From positions 1 to 5,168 of the forward strand of contig DAHXPE010000327.1 in NCBI GenBank assembly GCA_027364495.1: a stretch of 5,168 bases of DNA, read 5' to 3'. The notes beneath the pieces are model-generated. The model was not told the DNA's origin, made no database searches, and was given only the letters and a program-made list of their open reading frames with translations. The position numbers and the translations under genes were made by a program. Origin of the DNA: Candidatus Heimdallarchaeota archaeon. Its GTDB lineage: Archaea; Asgardarchaeota; Heimdallarchaeia; Hodarchaeales; LC-3. Below are positions 1 through 5,168 of this stretch, piece by piece. Position 1 is the stretch's first letter. Each line of letters begins with the position of its first letter.

Positions 1-384
1 TTTTCGCTGTTCGCATTTAACAGAGCTTCATACATCACCATCATCAATAGCAAACATCTATCTAGCCCCATTTAGATACTTTAAATCCAGATATGAGTCA
101 TAATATCACAATCTGTATTCACATCTATTTTTTTAACTAATAAAGGTAGAAAAATTTGATTTTAAATTTATTTTTAAAAATAGAAAGCATATTTATCTGT
201 ATGGGGAAATATATTTTACTTTTTGTTAAATTTTCGTTATTAAGCTATAAAAAATTTAAGATGTGAATACAGATTGTGATATTATGACTCATATCTGGAT
301 TTAAAGTATCTAAATGGGGCTAGATAGATGTTTGCTATTGATGATGGTGATGTATGAAGCTCTGTTAAATGCGAACAGCGAAAA
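1..384. repeat. Large perfect inverted repeat, 126-bp arms around a 132-bp spacer
   Basis: Bases 1-126 are the exact reverse complement of 259-384; I checked the arms base by base and found no mismatch. Pairing stops at 127/258. The arms are about 34% GC and the spacer about 15% GC. The left arm begins at the first base of the window, so the repeat could continue further out, or the window could be a contig end. The right arm runs directly into the possible decayed reading frame starting at 314, so that frame's first residues are also present, inverted, in the left arm. Candidate explanations are a mobile-element or invertible-segment end, a hairpin end of a linear replicon, or a fold-back assembly artefact. 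The repeat itself is certain; its nature is not. Confidence 0.95.
127..258. other. Extremely AT-rich loop of the inverted repeat
   Basis: This 132-bp spacer between the repeat arms is about 15% GC, far below its flanks. It contains a perfect 14-bp palindrome at 169-182 (TA, five T, five A, TA) and several A and T tracts. I see no open frame of useful length and no RNA gene. Such DNA would melt or bend easily, which could suit a replication or recombination site, but nothing in it identifies one. Confidence 0.6.
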
Positions 385-631
385 GGAAGTGACACGCTGT
401 TGGCGTGAGATATGAAAAGCTATTTGATTAAATGCAGAAGCTAAAACAATAATGGACTATCTGACTTCTAAACATTGGGATGTGGACTTGAATGACATAG
501 CATAATCGACATAGCATAATTGATACAATGAGTTTGATGTATCGATGACTCCCTTTAAACAAGTACTTCGATTTGCCCTGCTAATTTTAGACCATTTAGT
601 TCTCGAATTACTAAAAGAAACTGGTAAGTAA
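314..631 (+). pseudogene. Possible decayed plus-strand gene with in-frame stops
   Basis: One plus-strand frame reads as protein-like blocks separated by stops. An ATG at 314 opens 33 codons containing YEALLNANSEKEVTRCWREI, up to TGA at 413. After a second TGA at 425 comes a block with MDYLTSKHWDVDLNDIA, ending at TAA 503. Further stops follow at 512 and 521, and then the block QVLRFALLILDHLVLELLKE, ending at TAA 629. All blocks share a frame, and the region is about 35% GC, richer than the spacer beside it. I do not recognise the protein. Its position beside an inverted repeat would suit a transposase remnant, but no catalytic motif is visible. It may simply be non-coding. Confidence 0.22.
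494..520. repeat. Short tandem duplication, 14-nt period
   Basis: The 13-mer GACATAGCATAAT occurs at 494-506 and again at 508-520, separated by a single C. It looks like a small replication-slippage duplication in non-selected DNA. The two units contribute stops at 503, 512 and 521 to the possible decayed frame that crosses it. Confidence 0.85.
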
Positions 632-786
632 CAGTTGCAAATCATAAAAGTTAGTAAATTATTTATATAGCTTTAAATGTTCTCATATCACTGTTCAAAT
701 ATTTTAATAGGTCAATGATTTAAAAAATGATACTGTTGGTTTCAAAAATGTGAATTAGAGGCATTTAGCTAGCTTTACATTATAGT
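632..786. other. Intergenic region with no gene seen
   Basis: This AT-rich stretch separates the possible decayed frame from the 3' end of the operon. I found no open frame of useful length, no tRNA-like fold and no repeat in it. Its only candidate signals are the T-runs on the minus strand, listed separately as a possible terminator. Confidence 0.5.
722..748 (-). terminator. Candidate oligo-T terminator after ecfT
   Basis: Reading the minus strand beyond the ecfT stop, a T5 run lies at 748-744 and a T6 run at 727-722, about 40-65 nt downstream. Archaeal transcription commonly ends at U-rich tracts without a hairpin, so these are reasonable ends for the operon transcript. In DNA this AT-rich such runs also arise by chance, so support is weak. 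Confidence 0.3.
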
Positions 787-1482
787 TTAAGATATGTAAA
801 ACATCATTTTTAATGAAAAGCAAATTAATATAAACAAAATAGGAAGGTTGATTTTTTCCTTTATATTCAATGGATGCAACCAGGTTTTAGTTCCAAAAGG
901 TGTCCAGTTCTTTGAATATAATGCTTCGCTAAACTTAAGAGATAAATAATTCGTTCTAAAGAGCAACAAACTAATAACAAAAGGCAAATTTTTTATTTTA
1001 TCAATATATGAACCATCTAATGGTACTCCTCTTATGAGTAAAGCATTTTTTATATCTGTACTATCATTTATGAATAGGAAAATATAACGATAAGCAGTTG
1101 AAATAGTCCATGAATACCTATAAGGAATTTTAAAAAAAATTAATGCTTTAGTAAGATTTTCAGGTGTTATTTCCGAATAAAAGAGCGTATATAGTACAGT
1201 AATACTCATAATCCGTAAATATATAATCATTAATAATCCAAAAGATAAATTTAGAAGGATATTGAACAATATAAAAACCATAAAGCCAGTAAATAAGCTT
1301 AAAAAAATAATATATTTGTAAGAGGGAGTATTCCTAACCAGAAGAACAATACCAATAAGTGCTAAAAAGATGATAATTAATATAATTGAAGATTCCAAGA
1401 GAAAATAAATTGTAAAAATAAAACTAAATAGTATTAGGAGACGTGGGTCAATGAAATTTTTTTTTCTTGTTTCTGCAATAAT
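787..1482 (-). CDS. ecfT: ECF transporter transmembrane coupling protein EcfT (CbiQ family)
   Basis: EcfT is the membrane scaffold that couples ATP hydrolysis by the two EcfA ATPases to movement of the substrate-binding S component. Counting from the start chosen here (231 residues), the N terminus carries the family's Asp-Pro-Arg motif (IDPRLLIL, 11-18). Hydrophobic helices follow at about 15-28, 32-49, 57-77, 80-100 and 212-229. The cytoplasmic coupling region holds the Ala-xxx-Arg-Gly motif (A147, R151, G152). The second such motif is altered to ALYSKNW (A187, K191, N192), where the family usually has Arg-Gly. Start choice: no ATG, GTG or TTG lies in frame between TGA 1491-1489 and TTG 1398. 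Starting at that TTG would remove helix 1 and the DPR motif. ATT at 1482 sits 6 nt after an AGGTGA Shine-Dalgarno. The alternative is GTG 1492 with one surplus A in the A8 run at 1489-1482. Last gene of the operon. The family is secure; the start is not. Confidence 0.88.
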   Translation of the reverse strand: MIAETRKKNFIDPRLLILFSFIFTIYFLLESSIILIIIFLALIGIVLLVRNTPSYKYIIFLSLFTGFMVFILFNILLNLSFGLLMIIYLRIMSITVLYTLFYSEITPENLTKALIFFKIPYRYSWTISTAYRYIFLFINDSTDIKNALLIRGVPLDGSYIDKIKNLPFVISLLLFRTNYLSLKFSEALYSKNWTPFGTKTWLHPLNIKEKINLPILFILICFSLKMMFYIS

Positions 1483-1488
1483 TTTTTT

Positions 1489-1494
1489 TCACCT
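1489..1494 (-). promoter_or_regulatory. Shine-Dalgarno AGGTGA that decides the ecfT start
   Basis: On the minus strand AGGTGA (1494-1489) overlaps the TAG stop of the preceding ATPase gene (1495-1493). It matches the archaeal anti-Shine-Dalgarno core (GGAGGTGA). The first codon after a 6-nt gap is ATT at 1482, in the frame of the EcfT N terminus. Overlap with the upstream stop suggests translational coupling. The same bases contain GTG 1492, whose own frame dies at TGA 1450-1448. Confidence 0.55.
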
Positions 1495-2335
1495 AGTTTA
1501 AACTTAATTGTAAGAACTTTTGATAAGTAATATCTTCTGAAAGCTCATTAGATGTAATTTTCTTCAAGTATATTTTAAATTCAAGAGGTATTGTCAAAAA
1601 AGACATTGCTTGCTCAGTTTTATTTCTAAGATAAGAAGACAAGGAGCCTTGGTATAACACTGAACTCAACTGATTAGCTTCATCTTTATGCAAAATGACC
1701 ACTTGATCAGTTAAAGTCAAAAGAAATTGAATATCGTGTGTTATGATTATAACCTTTTTCTTGCGCTCATTTAGTTGTTTTATTTCTTCCTTTAATTGCT
1801 GAATCTCAAAATAATCTAAACCATTGGTTGGTTCATCTAAAATATATAATTCTGGATCATTCATTTTAAGTAGATAAAATGAAAGTTTTCTTTTTTCACC
1901 ACCACTTAGCGTTAAAGGATGTTGTCGTTCTTTTCCTATTAGAAAGCCTTTTTCAAATTTTTGTTCCGTTAAATTTTGATGTACGTTTTTTCTTCTCAAT
2001 TGTATTAATTTATTATTAAATACTACCTCTTCTTTAACTGTTTGTTTTAAAAACGCGTCAGAGAGCAATTGAAAAGACAATGAGAGTAAATTTAGCCTCT
2101 TTGTTGTTTTAATTTTAGTTATGTCTTCTCCAAATAAAGTTATTTTCCCTGATTTTACCTTACACAAACCAGCTAATGTTTTAGCTAATACTGTCTTCCC
2201 AGATCCATTAGATCCTAATAAACCAATAATAGGCTCATTTGTAAGTTTTAAATTAAAATCATAAAATAAATATTTCTTTGAATTCGGAAGAACAACCGAA
2301 ATATTTTCTATGTCCAAAAAAGGATTAGAGTCCAT
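1493..2335 (-). CDS. ecfA: ECF transporter ATP-binding protein, second EcfA
   Basis: This is the cytoplasmic ATPase subunit that pairs with the neighbouring EcfA and drives EcfT. At 280 residues it is a normal length for the family. Motifs in order: Walker A GSNGSGKT (41-48), Q-loop Q89 in LSFQ, ABC signature LSGGE (143-147), Walker B LYILDEP (163-169, catalytic E168), D-loop NGLD (171-174) and switch His200 in ITHD. All catalytic residues are present. A C-terminal extension of about 45 residues includes LTIPLEFKIYLKK (247-259), which resembles the Pro-containing C-terminal segment of EcfA proteins. The segment after the Q-loop (SDAFLKQTVKEEVVF) fits the EcfA pattern, though the usual Asp-Gln pair is degenerate. 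ATG 2335 lies 3 nt after the stop of the preceding ATPase gene. The two ATPases differ clearly, so they most likely form an A/A' heterodimer. Confidence 0.92.
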   Translation of the reverse strand: MDSNPFLDIENISVVLPNSKKYLFYDFNLKLTNEPIIGLLGSNGSGKTVLAKTLAGLCKVKSGKITLFGEDITKIKTTKRLNLLSLSFQLLSDAFLKQTVKEEVVFNNKLIQLRRKNVHQNLTEQKFEKGFLIGKERQHPLTLSGGEKRKLSFYLLKMNDPELYILDEPTNGLDYFEIQQLKEEIKQLNERKKKVIIITHDIQFLLTLTDQVVILHKDEANQLSSVLYQGSLSSYLRNKTEQAMSFLTIPLEFKIYLKKITSNELSEDITYQKFLQLSLN

Positions 2336-2338
2336 GAT

Positions 2339-3112
2339 TTAATTTCCAGTGTAGTATTTAATTGCTAAGGGAGAAATGTCCATCCATGGAAATTGTTTTA
2401 TATTTCGTAATAATGCTTTTTTTGATTCATATTCAGTTATAACAGGACCAACGTTTGAAATAACCAGAAATTTATCGGCCAATTCAATAAAAGGCTTAAT
2501 ATCATGAGTTGCAATAATTATTGTTTTTTTATTCTTGAATGATGTAAGTAATTCTATTAACATGCCTCTACTTTTACTATCTAAATTAGCTAAAGGCTCA
2601 TCAAGTAATAATGAGGAGGGATCTGAAATAACAGTACTTATGAAAACTACTTGAGCTAGTTCTCCACCGCTTAAGTTGTGAGGATTTTTTTGTAAAATTG
2701 TTTTTAAAAATGAATATTTTTCAAGAAACCATTTTAAACGTTCTTGAATTACATCAAGAGGTTGGCCCATATTTTCTAAATCAAAAATCAATTCTTGTTC
2801 AACGGTCGAACCAACGAATTGTAAATCAAAATCCTGAAATAAGTATCCGATATCAATACTATGTTTAAAAAAATTTTTTTCAGTCCTCACTTCACCATTT
2901 ATTAGAATAGATCCATCAAGTGAATATTCAGCCAAGTAAGGAATAATTCCTTTAATTATTCTTAAAATTGATGTTTTTCCACTACCAGTTGGTCCCAGAA
3001 GAAGATTAAAAGAATTTTTTTTAATTGAAAAATTTAAATTTTCAAATAAACATGAATTTGAATTGAATTTTATTCCCACATCCTTAAAGTAAATAAAATC
3101 TTCAAAACTCAT
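2339..3112 (-). CDS. ecfA: ECF transporter ATP-binding protein, first EcfA
   Basis: This is the cytoplasmic ATPase subunit of the importer. In its 257 residues the motifs run: Walker A GPTGSGKT (40-47), Q-loop Q93 in YLFQDFDLQFVGSTVEQEL (the FQ..D.Q..G.TV pattern typical of EcfA), ABC signature LSGGE (147-151), Walker B SLLLDEP (167-173, catalytic E172), D-loop ANLD (175-178) and His203 in ATHD. The segment IFDLENMGQP (109-118) also follows the EcfA/CbiO pattern. One oddity is that the residues after the signature read LAQVVF, without the basic residue usual in LSGGxxQRV. ATG 3112 is 6 nt after the stop of the DUF4430 gene, with AGGT upstream as a modest Shine-Dalgarno. The ATPase class is certain; assignment to an ECF importer rather than another importer rests on these motifs and the adjacent S and T genes. 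Confidence 0.93.
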   Translation of the reverse strand: MSFEDFIYFKDVGIKFNSNSCLFENLNFSIKKNSFNLLLGPTGSGKTSILRIIKGIIPYLAEYSLDGSILINGEVRTEKNFFKHSIDIGYLFQDFDLQFVGSTVEQELIFDLENMGQPLDVIQERLKWFLEKYSFLKTILQKNPHNLSGGELAQVVFISTVISDPSSLLLDEPLANLDSKSRGMLIELLTSFKNKKTIIIATHDIKPFIELADKFLVISNVGPVITEYESKKALLRNIKQFPWMDISPLAIKYYTGN

Positions 3113-3118
3113 TTTTTT

Positions 3119-3607
3119 CTAACTACCTGCCGGTCCATAAACCCATTTTATTTGAGAATCATGATTTAAATAAAAATTAGAGACGCCAACGGGACTATAA
3201 ATCCAACCTGAATTCTTAGAAAAGTAATAATAGGTCCATGCATTAACACCTTGATTTTGAATGGTATTAATTTGAGTAATAAGAAAACCTAAACTGCCAA
3301 ACGATGTTCCTTTAATAGCAAGAGTAGAATTCATTACATTCACCAAAAGTGAACCATTTTTAACATCCATAACAAAGGAATTCCAAGTGATTGGTTTAGA
3401 TGTATCTTTGGATTCAAAAACCATAGCTAAAATTATGGTACTGGATGAAGATTGATTACTAGATGATAGAGAATTGTTTTGATTTACTAAAACAGCTAAA
3501 GAGATGGTCGAAAATAGACTATAAACAAGAATAATTGCAATTAATGTAAATTGCATGAACCAATATTTTCCGAAGGAATTTTTTAACCATTTACCTTTAT
3601 CAGACAT
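3119..3607 (-). CDS. Membrane-anchored DUF4430 / transcobalamin-like protein, likely vitamin receptor
   Basis: This is a 162-residue protein with a short basic cytoplasmic start (1-18), one signal-anchor helix (about 19-41), a Ser/Asn-rich linker (42-57) and an extracellular domain (58-158). The domain follows the DUF4430/transcobalamin-like C-terminal pattern: a hydrophobic strand with GSLLVNVM, then FLITQINTI (108-116), AWTYYYF (123-129), VGVSNFYLN (140-148) and the closing SQIKWVYG (151-158). In animals this domain forms half of the cobalamin pocket of transcobalamin and intrinsic factor. Next to an ECF S component it probably captures a cobalamin-like substrate outside the cell; this role is inferred. 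Start: ATG 3607 lies one base after the TAA of the S-component gene. An in-frame ATG at 3673 would add 22 residues inside that gene and put extra sequence before the anchor helix, so I rejected it. Confidence 0.78.
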   Translation of the reverse strand: MSDKGKWLKNSFGKYWFMQFTLIAIILVYSLFSTISLAVLVNQNNSLSSSNQSSSSTIILAMVFESKDTSKPITWNSFVMDVKNGSLLVNVMNSTLAIKGTSFGSLGFLITQINTIQNQGVNAWTYYYFSKNSGWIYSPVGVSNFYLNHDSQIKWVYGPAGS

Positions 3608-3608
3608 T

Positions 3609-4283
3609 TTACTCTGATCCAAATAGCGATATATTATTTGAAATCTTAATAACCCCCAAGTAATCAGGAACAAAAAAGAAGATTACTCCATTTGTAAATT
3701 CATGAAAGAAAGTATATGGAAGACCTGCAATAAATAGTAAAACAAAAGCCCTAACATTTTGAACTAAAAAAAACGAATAGAATGTTGTGATCAAATCAAA
3801 AATTAATGTCAATACAATACCAACGATCATAAATCCTAAGCGAGAACTAAATTTGATCTTAAGATCAGATACTGATGAAGCTGGAATATTTTCTATCATT
3901 ACTTTCGAAAGATTTGATGCTACTAGGACATTAATAAAATAGGCAAATATTTTAAAGAAAAAGAGAGGACCTGCGAAACCATAGACAATACTAGCAAAAA
4001 GTTCAAAGATTGTTGCCGTTGTAAGCATCATAGAAAGGCCAATTTTAAAACCATAGTAGAAAGAGACTAAGAATATAAATATCGTAATTGTTTCGAGATT
4101 CGGTATGAAGAGTAAACTTGTCGACGATGCTACAGCAGCTGCAGAATAAATAACAACAATAGCTGTAGATTTAATGATATTTCTATAGGTAGTACTTGAA
4201 ATTGATTCATTCTCTTTTAAGAATAAAGTTTTATCCAGAGGTTTTAGATCGACTTCTTTGTCAGTAATGTCATTAAGTTCCAT
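3609..4283 (-). CDS. ECF transporter S component, substrate-binding membrane subunit
   Basis: The S component binds the vitamin in the membrane and docks on EcfT. This 224-residue protein has a polar cytoplasmic tail (1-35), then about six hydrophobic helices: 38-60, 64-81, 82-103, 105-123, 148-172 and 178-203. Helix 1 contains AAAVA (48-52), matching the AxxxA motif used by S components to contact EcfT. The end, AGLPYTFFHEFTNGVIFF (186-203) followed by VPDYLG, resembles the closing helix of vitamin S components of the general ECF_trnsprt type. S components are too divergent to read the substrate from sequence. The following DUF4430 gene points to cobalamin or a related corrinoid, as in CbrT-type systems. 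ATG 4283 is 11 nt after the preceding stop, with no clear Shine-Dalgarno. The tail is longer than in many compact S components. Confidence 0.82.
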   Translation of the reverse strand: MELNDITDKEVDLKPLDKTLFLKENESISSTTYRNIIKSTAIVVIYSAAAVASSTSLLFIPNLETITIFIFLVSFYYGFKIGLSMMLTTATIFELFASIVYGFAGPLFFFKIFAYFINVLVASNLSKVMIENIPASSVSDLKIKFSSRLGFMIVGIVLTLIFDLITTFYSFFLVQNVRAFVLLFIAGLPYTFFHEFTNGVIFFFVPDYLGVIKISNNISLFGSE

Positions 4284-4294
4284 AGTTAATTCAA

Positions 4295-5086
4295 CTAGTA
4301 ATTTCTTTTCTTTTTAAATATTGAAATTCCTATTAAAACAAGAATTAGGCTAATACTTAGAAAACCAGGATTAGTAGTGGTTGTTTTAGAGTTTGAATTT
4401 ATACTTGCAGAAGAAGAATTAGATTCAACATTGTTTGTAGTAATTAAAGTACTGGATTGCAATTGTAGTTCTATTTTATAAAGTGAACCTATGAATAGAG
4501 ATGATTTAGCATATAATAATACACCAGTAGCAAAATCATAAACTAATGTCGTATTTTGATTGCCTAAAGACATATTTTGAGAATAAGTAAATTCAATGGC
4601 ATTCCGTAAATAACCAGAATCATTATAATGAGAAATATTTGAAATACTTAAATTTCCTTGCAAATATTCTCCTTTCGCAGCATTTTCAGCTTGAATTACG
4701 CTTAAAGACCAGTTATATGGATCCATCACAAAACCTGGAGACCAAGGATAAATGGAGAGAGCAAATGTGTTAGCTAAATCATTATTATCAGTGGTTCTTT
4801 TACTCACATTACCAATTGAAAAAAATCCTGAATTTGGATTGGTCATATTATTTTGAGAGCTAGTAATATTGTATACAACGAGTGTTCCTTTAGTAGCATT
4901 AACATATATTCCCTGTGAGTACCAGTCAAGTAAACTTGCTTGATTCCAGTCTTCGAGTTTCCATACATTGACAGAAACCTGCTCATTACTGTTGGTTACA
5001 GATGTTCCTGGTGTTATCGATAATTGGAGACTCAAAAGGAATAAAATGAGTAACGTAAGGCATTTAAATGTGAATGATGATTTCAT
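4295..5086 (-). CDS. Secreted, heavily N-glycosylated surface protein with PGF-CTERM-like sorting signal
   Basis: This is the first gene of the operon, a 263-residue surface protein of unknown function. It has a signal peptide (K2, hydrophobic 9-23) and an extracellular domain (about 30-212) rich in Asn, Ser, Tyr and Trp. A Ser/Asn/Thr stalk follows (about 213-239), then PGF (240-242), a hydrophobic helix (243-257) and a KKKR tail. That last arrangement matches PGF-CTERM signals, which archaeosortases process to lipid-anchored proteins. I count eleven N-x-S/T sequons, including NAT 63, NIT 73, NMT 80, NVS 93, NWS 125, NLS 145, NIS 150 and NDS 155. The segment YDFATGVLLYAK (183-194) resembles a motif I associate with archaeal surface-protein families. 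GGAG lies 11 nt before ATG 5086. Its place in the operon suggests a role in substrate capture or support of the importer, but no binding motif is visible. Confidence 0.75.
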   Translation of the reverse strand: MKSSFTFKCLTLLILFLLSLQLSITPGTSVTNSNEQVSVNVWKLEDWNQASLLDWYSQGIYVNATKGTLVVYNITSSQNNMTNPNSGFFSIGNVSKRTTDNNDLANTFALSIYPWSPGFVMDPYNWSLSVIQAENAAKGEYLQGNLSISNISHYNDSGYLRNAIEFTYSQNMSLGNQNTTLVYDFATGVLLYAKSSLFIGSLYKIELQLQSSTLITTNNVESNSSSASINSNSKTTTTNPGFLSISLILVLIGISIFKKKRNY

Positions 5087-5097
5087 TTGAAATTTAA

Positions 5098-5101
5098 CTC
5101 C
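5098..5101 (-). promoter_or_regulatory. Ribosome binding site GGAG of the lead gene
   Basis: On the minus strand GGAG (5101-5098) precedes ATG 5086 by 11 nt. It supports that start codon, which also gives a clean signal peptide. Spacing is a little long but acceptable. Confidence 0.5.
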
Positions 5102-5120
5102 AATTTTATTATTCTATTCA

Positions 5121-5135
5121 TTATTTATAAATGGG
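5121..5135 (-). promoter_or_regulatory. Candidate archaeal TATA-box promoter of the operon
   Basis: On the minus strand TTTATAAAT (5131-5123) fits an archaeal TATA box. Transcription starting about 25 nt downstream would begin close to the GGAG at 5101, giving a very short leader before ATG 5086. The bases before the box (GACCCA) do not match the purine-rich BRE consensus well. AT-rich DNA yields such boxes by chance, but the position is right and no other candidate in the 82-base upstream stretch is better. Confidence 0.45.
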
Positions 5136-5168
5136 TCTAACTGGCCCGTTTTTTGAAAAAATTTTTAT

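Noticed and set aside
1..384. CRISPR array or insertion-sequence terminal repeats with a transposase between them
   Set aside because: There is a single inverted pair rather than direct repeats with spacers, and the 132-bp spacer is far too short and too AT-rich to encode a transposase.
457..645. 62-codon minus-strand open frame in the region left of the operon
   Set aside because: It has no recognisable motif and odd Cys/Ser/Arg composition, it crosses the tandem duplication, and it lies opposite the more protein-like plus-strand blocks. It is most likely a chance frame.
787..1398. EcfT starting at TTG 1398 (203 residues)
   Set aside because: The same frame upstream encodes the family's Asp-Pro-Arg motif and the first membrane helix, so this start would cut off conserved sequence.
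3608..3673. 22-residue N-terminal extension of the DUF4430 protein from ATG 3673
   Set aside because: It lies wholly within the S-component gene. The ATG at 3607, one base after that gene's stop, gives a normal basic signal anchor.
5133..5155. GGGTC/GGCCC five-pair hairpin followed by six T on the plus strand, resembling an intrinsic terminator
   Set aside because: The stem is short and contains a G-T pair, no plus-strand gene leads into it, and it overlaps the operon promoter region. It is probably chance.
5087..5168. Cobalamin riboswitch upstream of the operon
   Set aside because: Only 82 bases are available and they lack a B12-box-like conserved core. The proposed leader is too short for such an element.

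Overview
The window is AT-rich (operon and flanks look about 30-35% GC) and most likely archaeal. The clues are a TATA-like box upstream of the first gene, a PGF-CTERM-like surface protein with eleven N-glycosylation sequons, and an AGGTGA Shine-Dalgarno motif. The Ser/Asn/Thr-rich surface-protein style would suit an Asgard lineage such as Heimdallarchaeia or Lokiarchaeia. That placement is inference from sequence style; no marker gene is present.

Layout. Bases 1-384 form a large perfect inverted repeat: two 126-bp arms around a 132-bp, about 15% GC spacer. It starts exactly at the first base of the window. Bases 385-786 hold no intact gene, only a stop-riddled plus-strand reading frame (314-631) that may be a decayed gene, and a 14-nt tandem duplication. 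From 787 to 5086 everything is one tightly packed minus-strand operon, read right to left: (1) a secreted PGF-CTERM-like glycoprotein, (2) a six-helix ECF S component, (3) a membrane-anchored DUF4430/transcobalamin-like protein, (4) and (5) two ECF-type ABC ATPases, (6) the EcfT coupling protein. Gene gaps are 0 to 11 nt.

How the genes work together. Genes 2, 4, 5 and 6 supply every part of an energy-coupling-factor importer: S, A, A' and T. The DUF4430 protein has the fold family of the C-terminal domain of animal transcobalamin and intrinsic factor. This makes cobalamin or a related corrinoid the best guess for the substrate. The operon would then encode a self-contained vitamin importer with two surface proteins, one tethered by an N-terminal helix and one by a C-terminal sorting signal, that could capture substrate outside the membrane and pass it to the S component. 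The importer parts are well supported; the substrate and the receptor role are inferred.

The ecfT gene is longer than a standard start-codon call suggests. Its conserved N terminus (Asp-Pro-Arg motif) lies upstream of any ATG, GTG or TTG in frame, so it either starts at an AUU codon behind a well-spaced Shine-Dalgarno, or starts at a GTG with a one-base error or frameshift in an A8 run.
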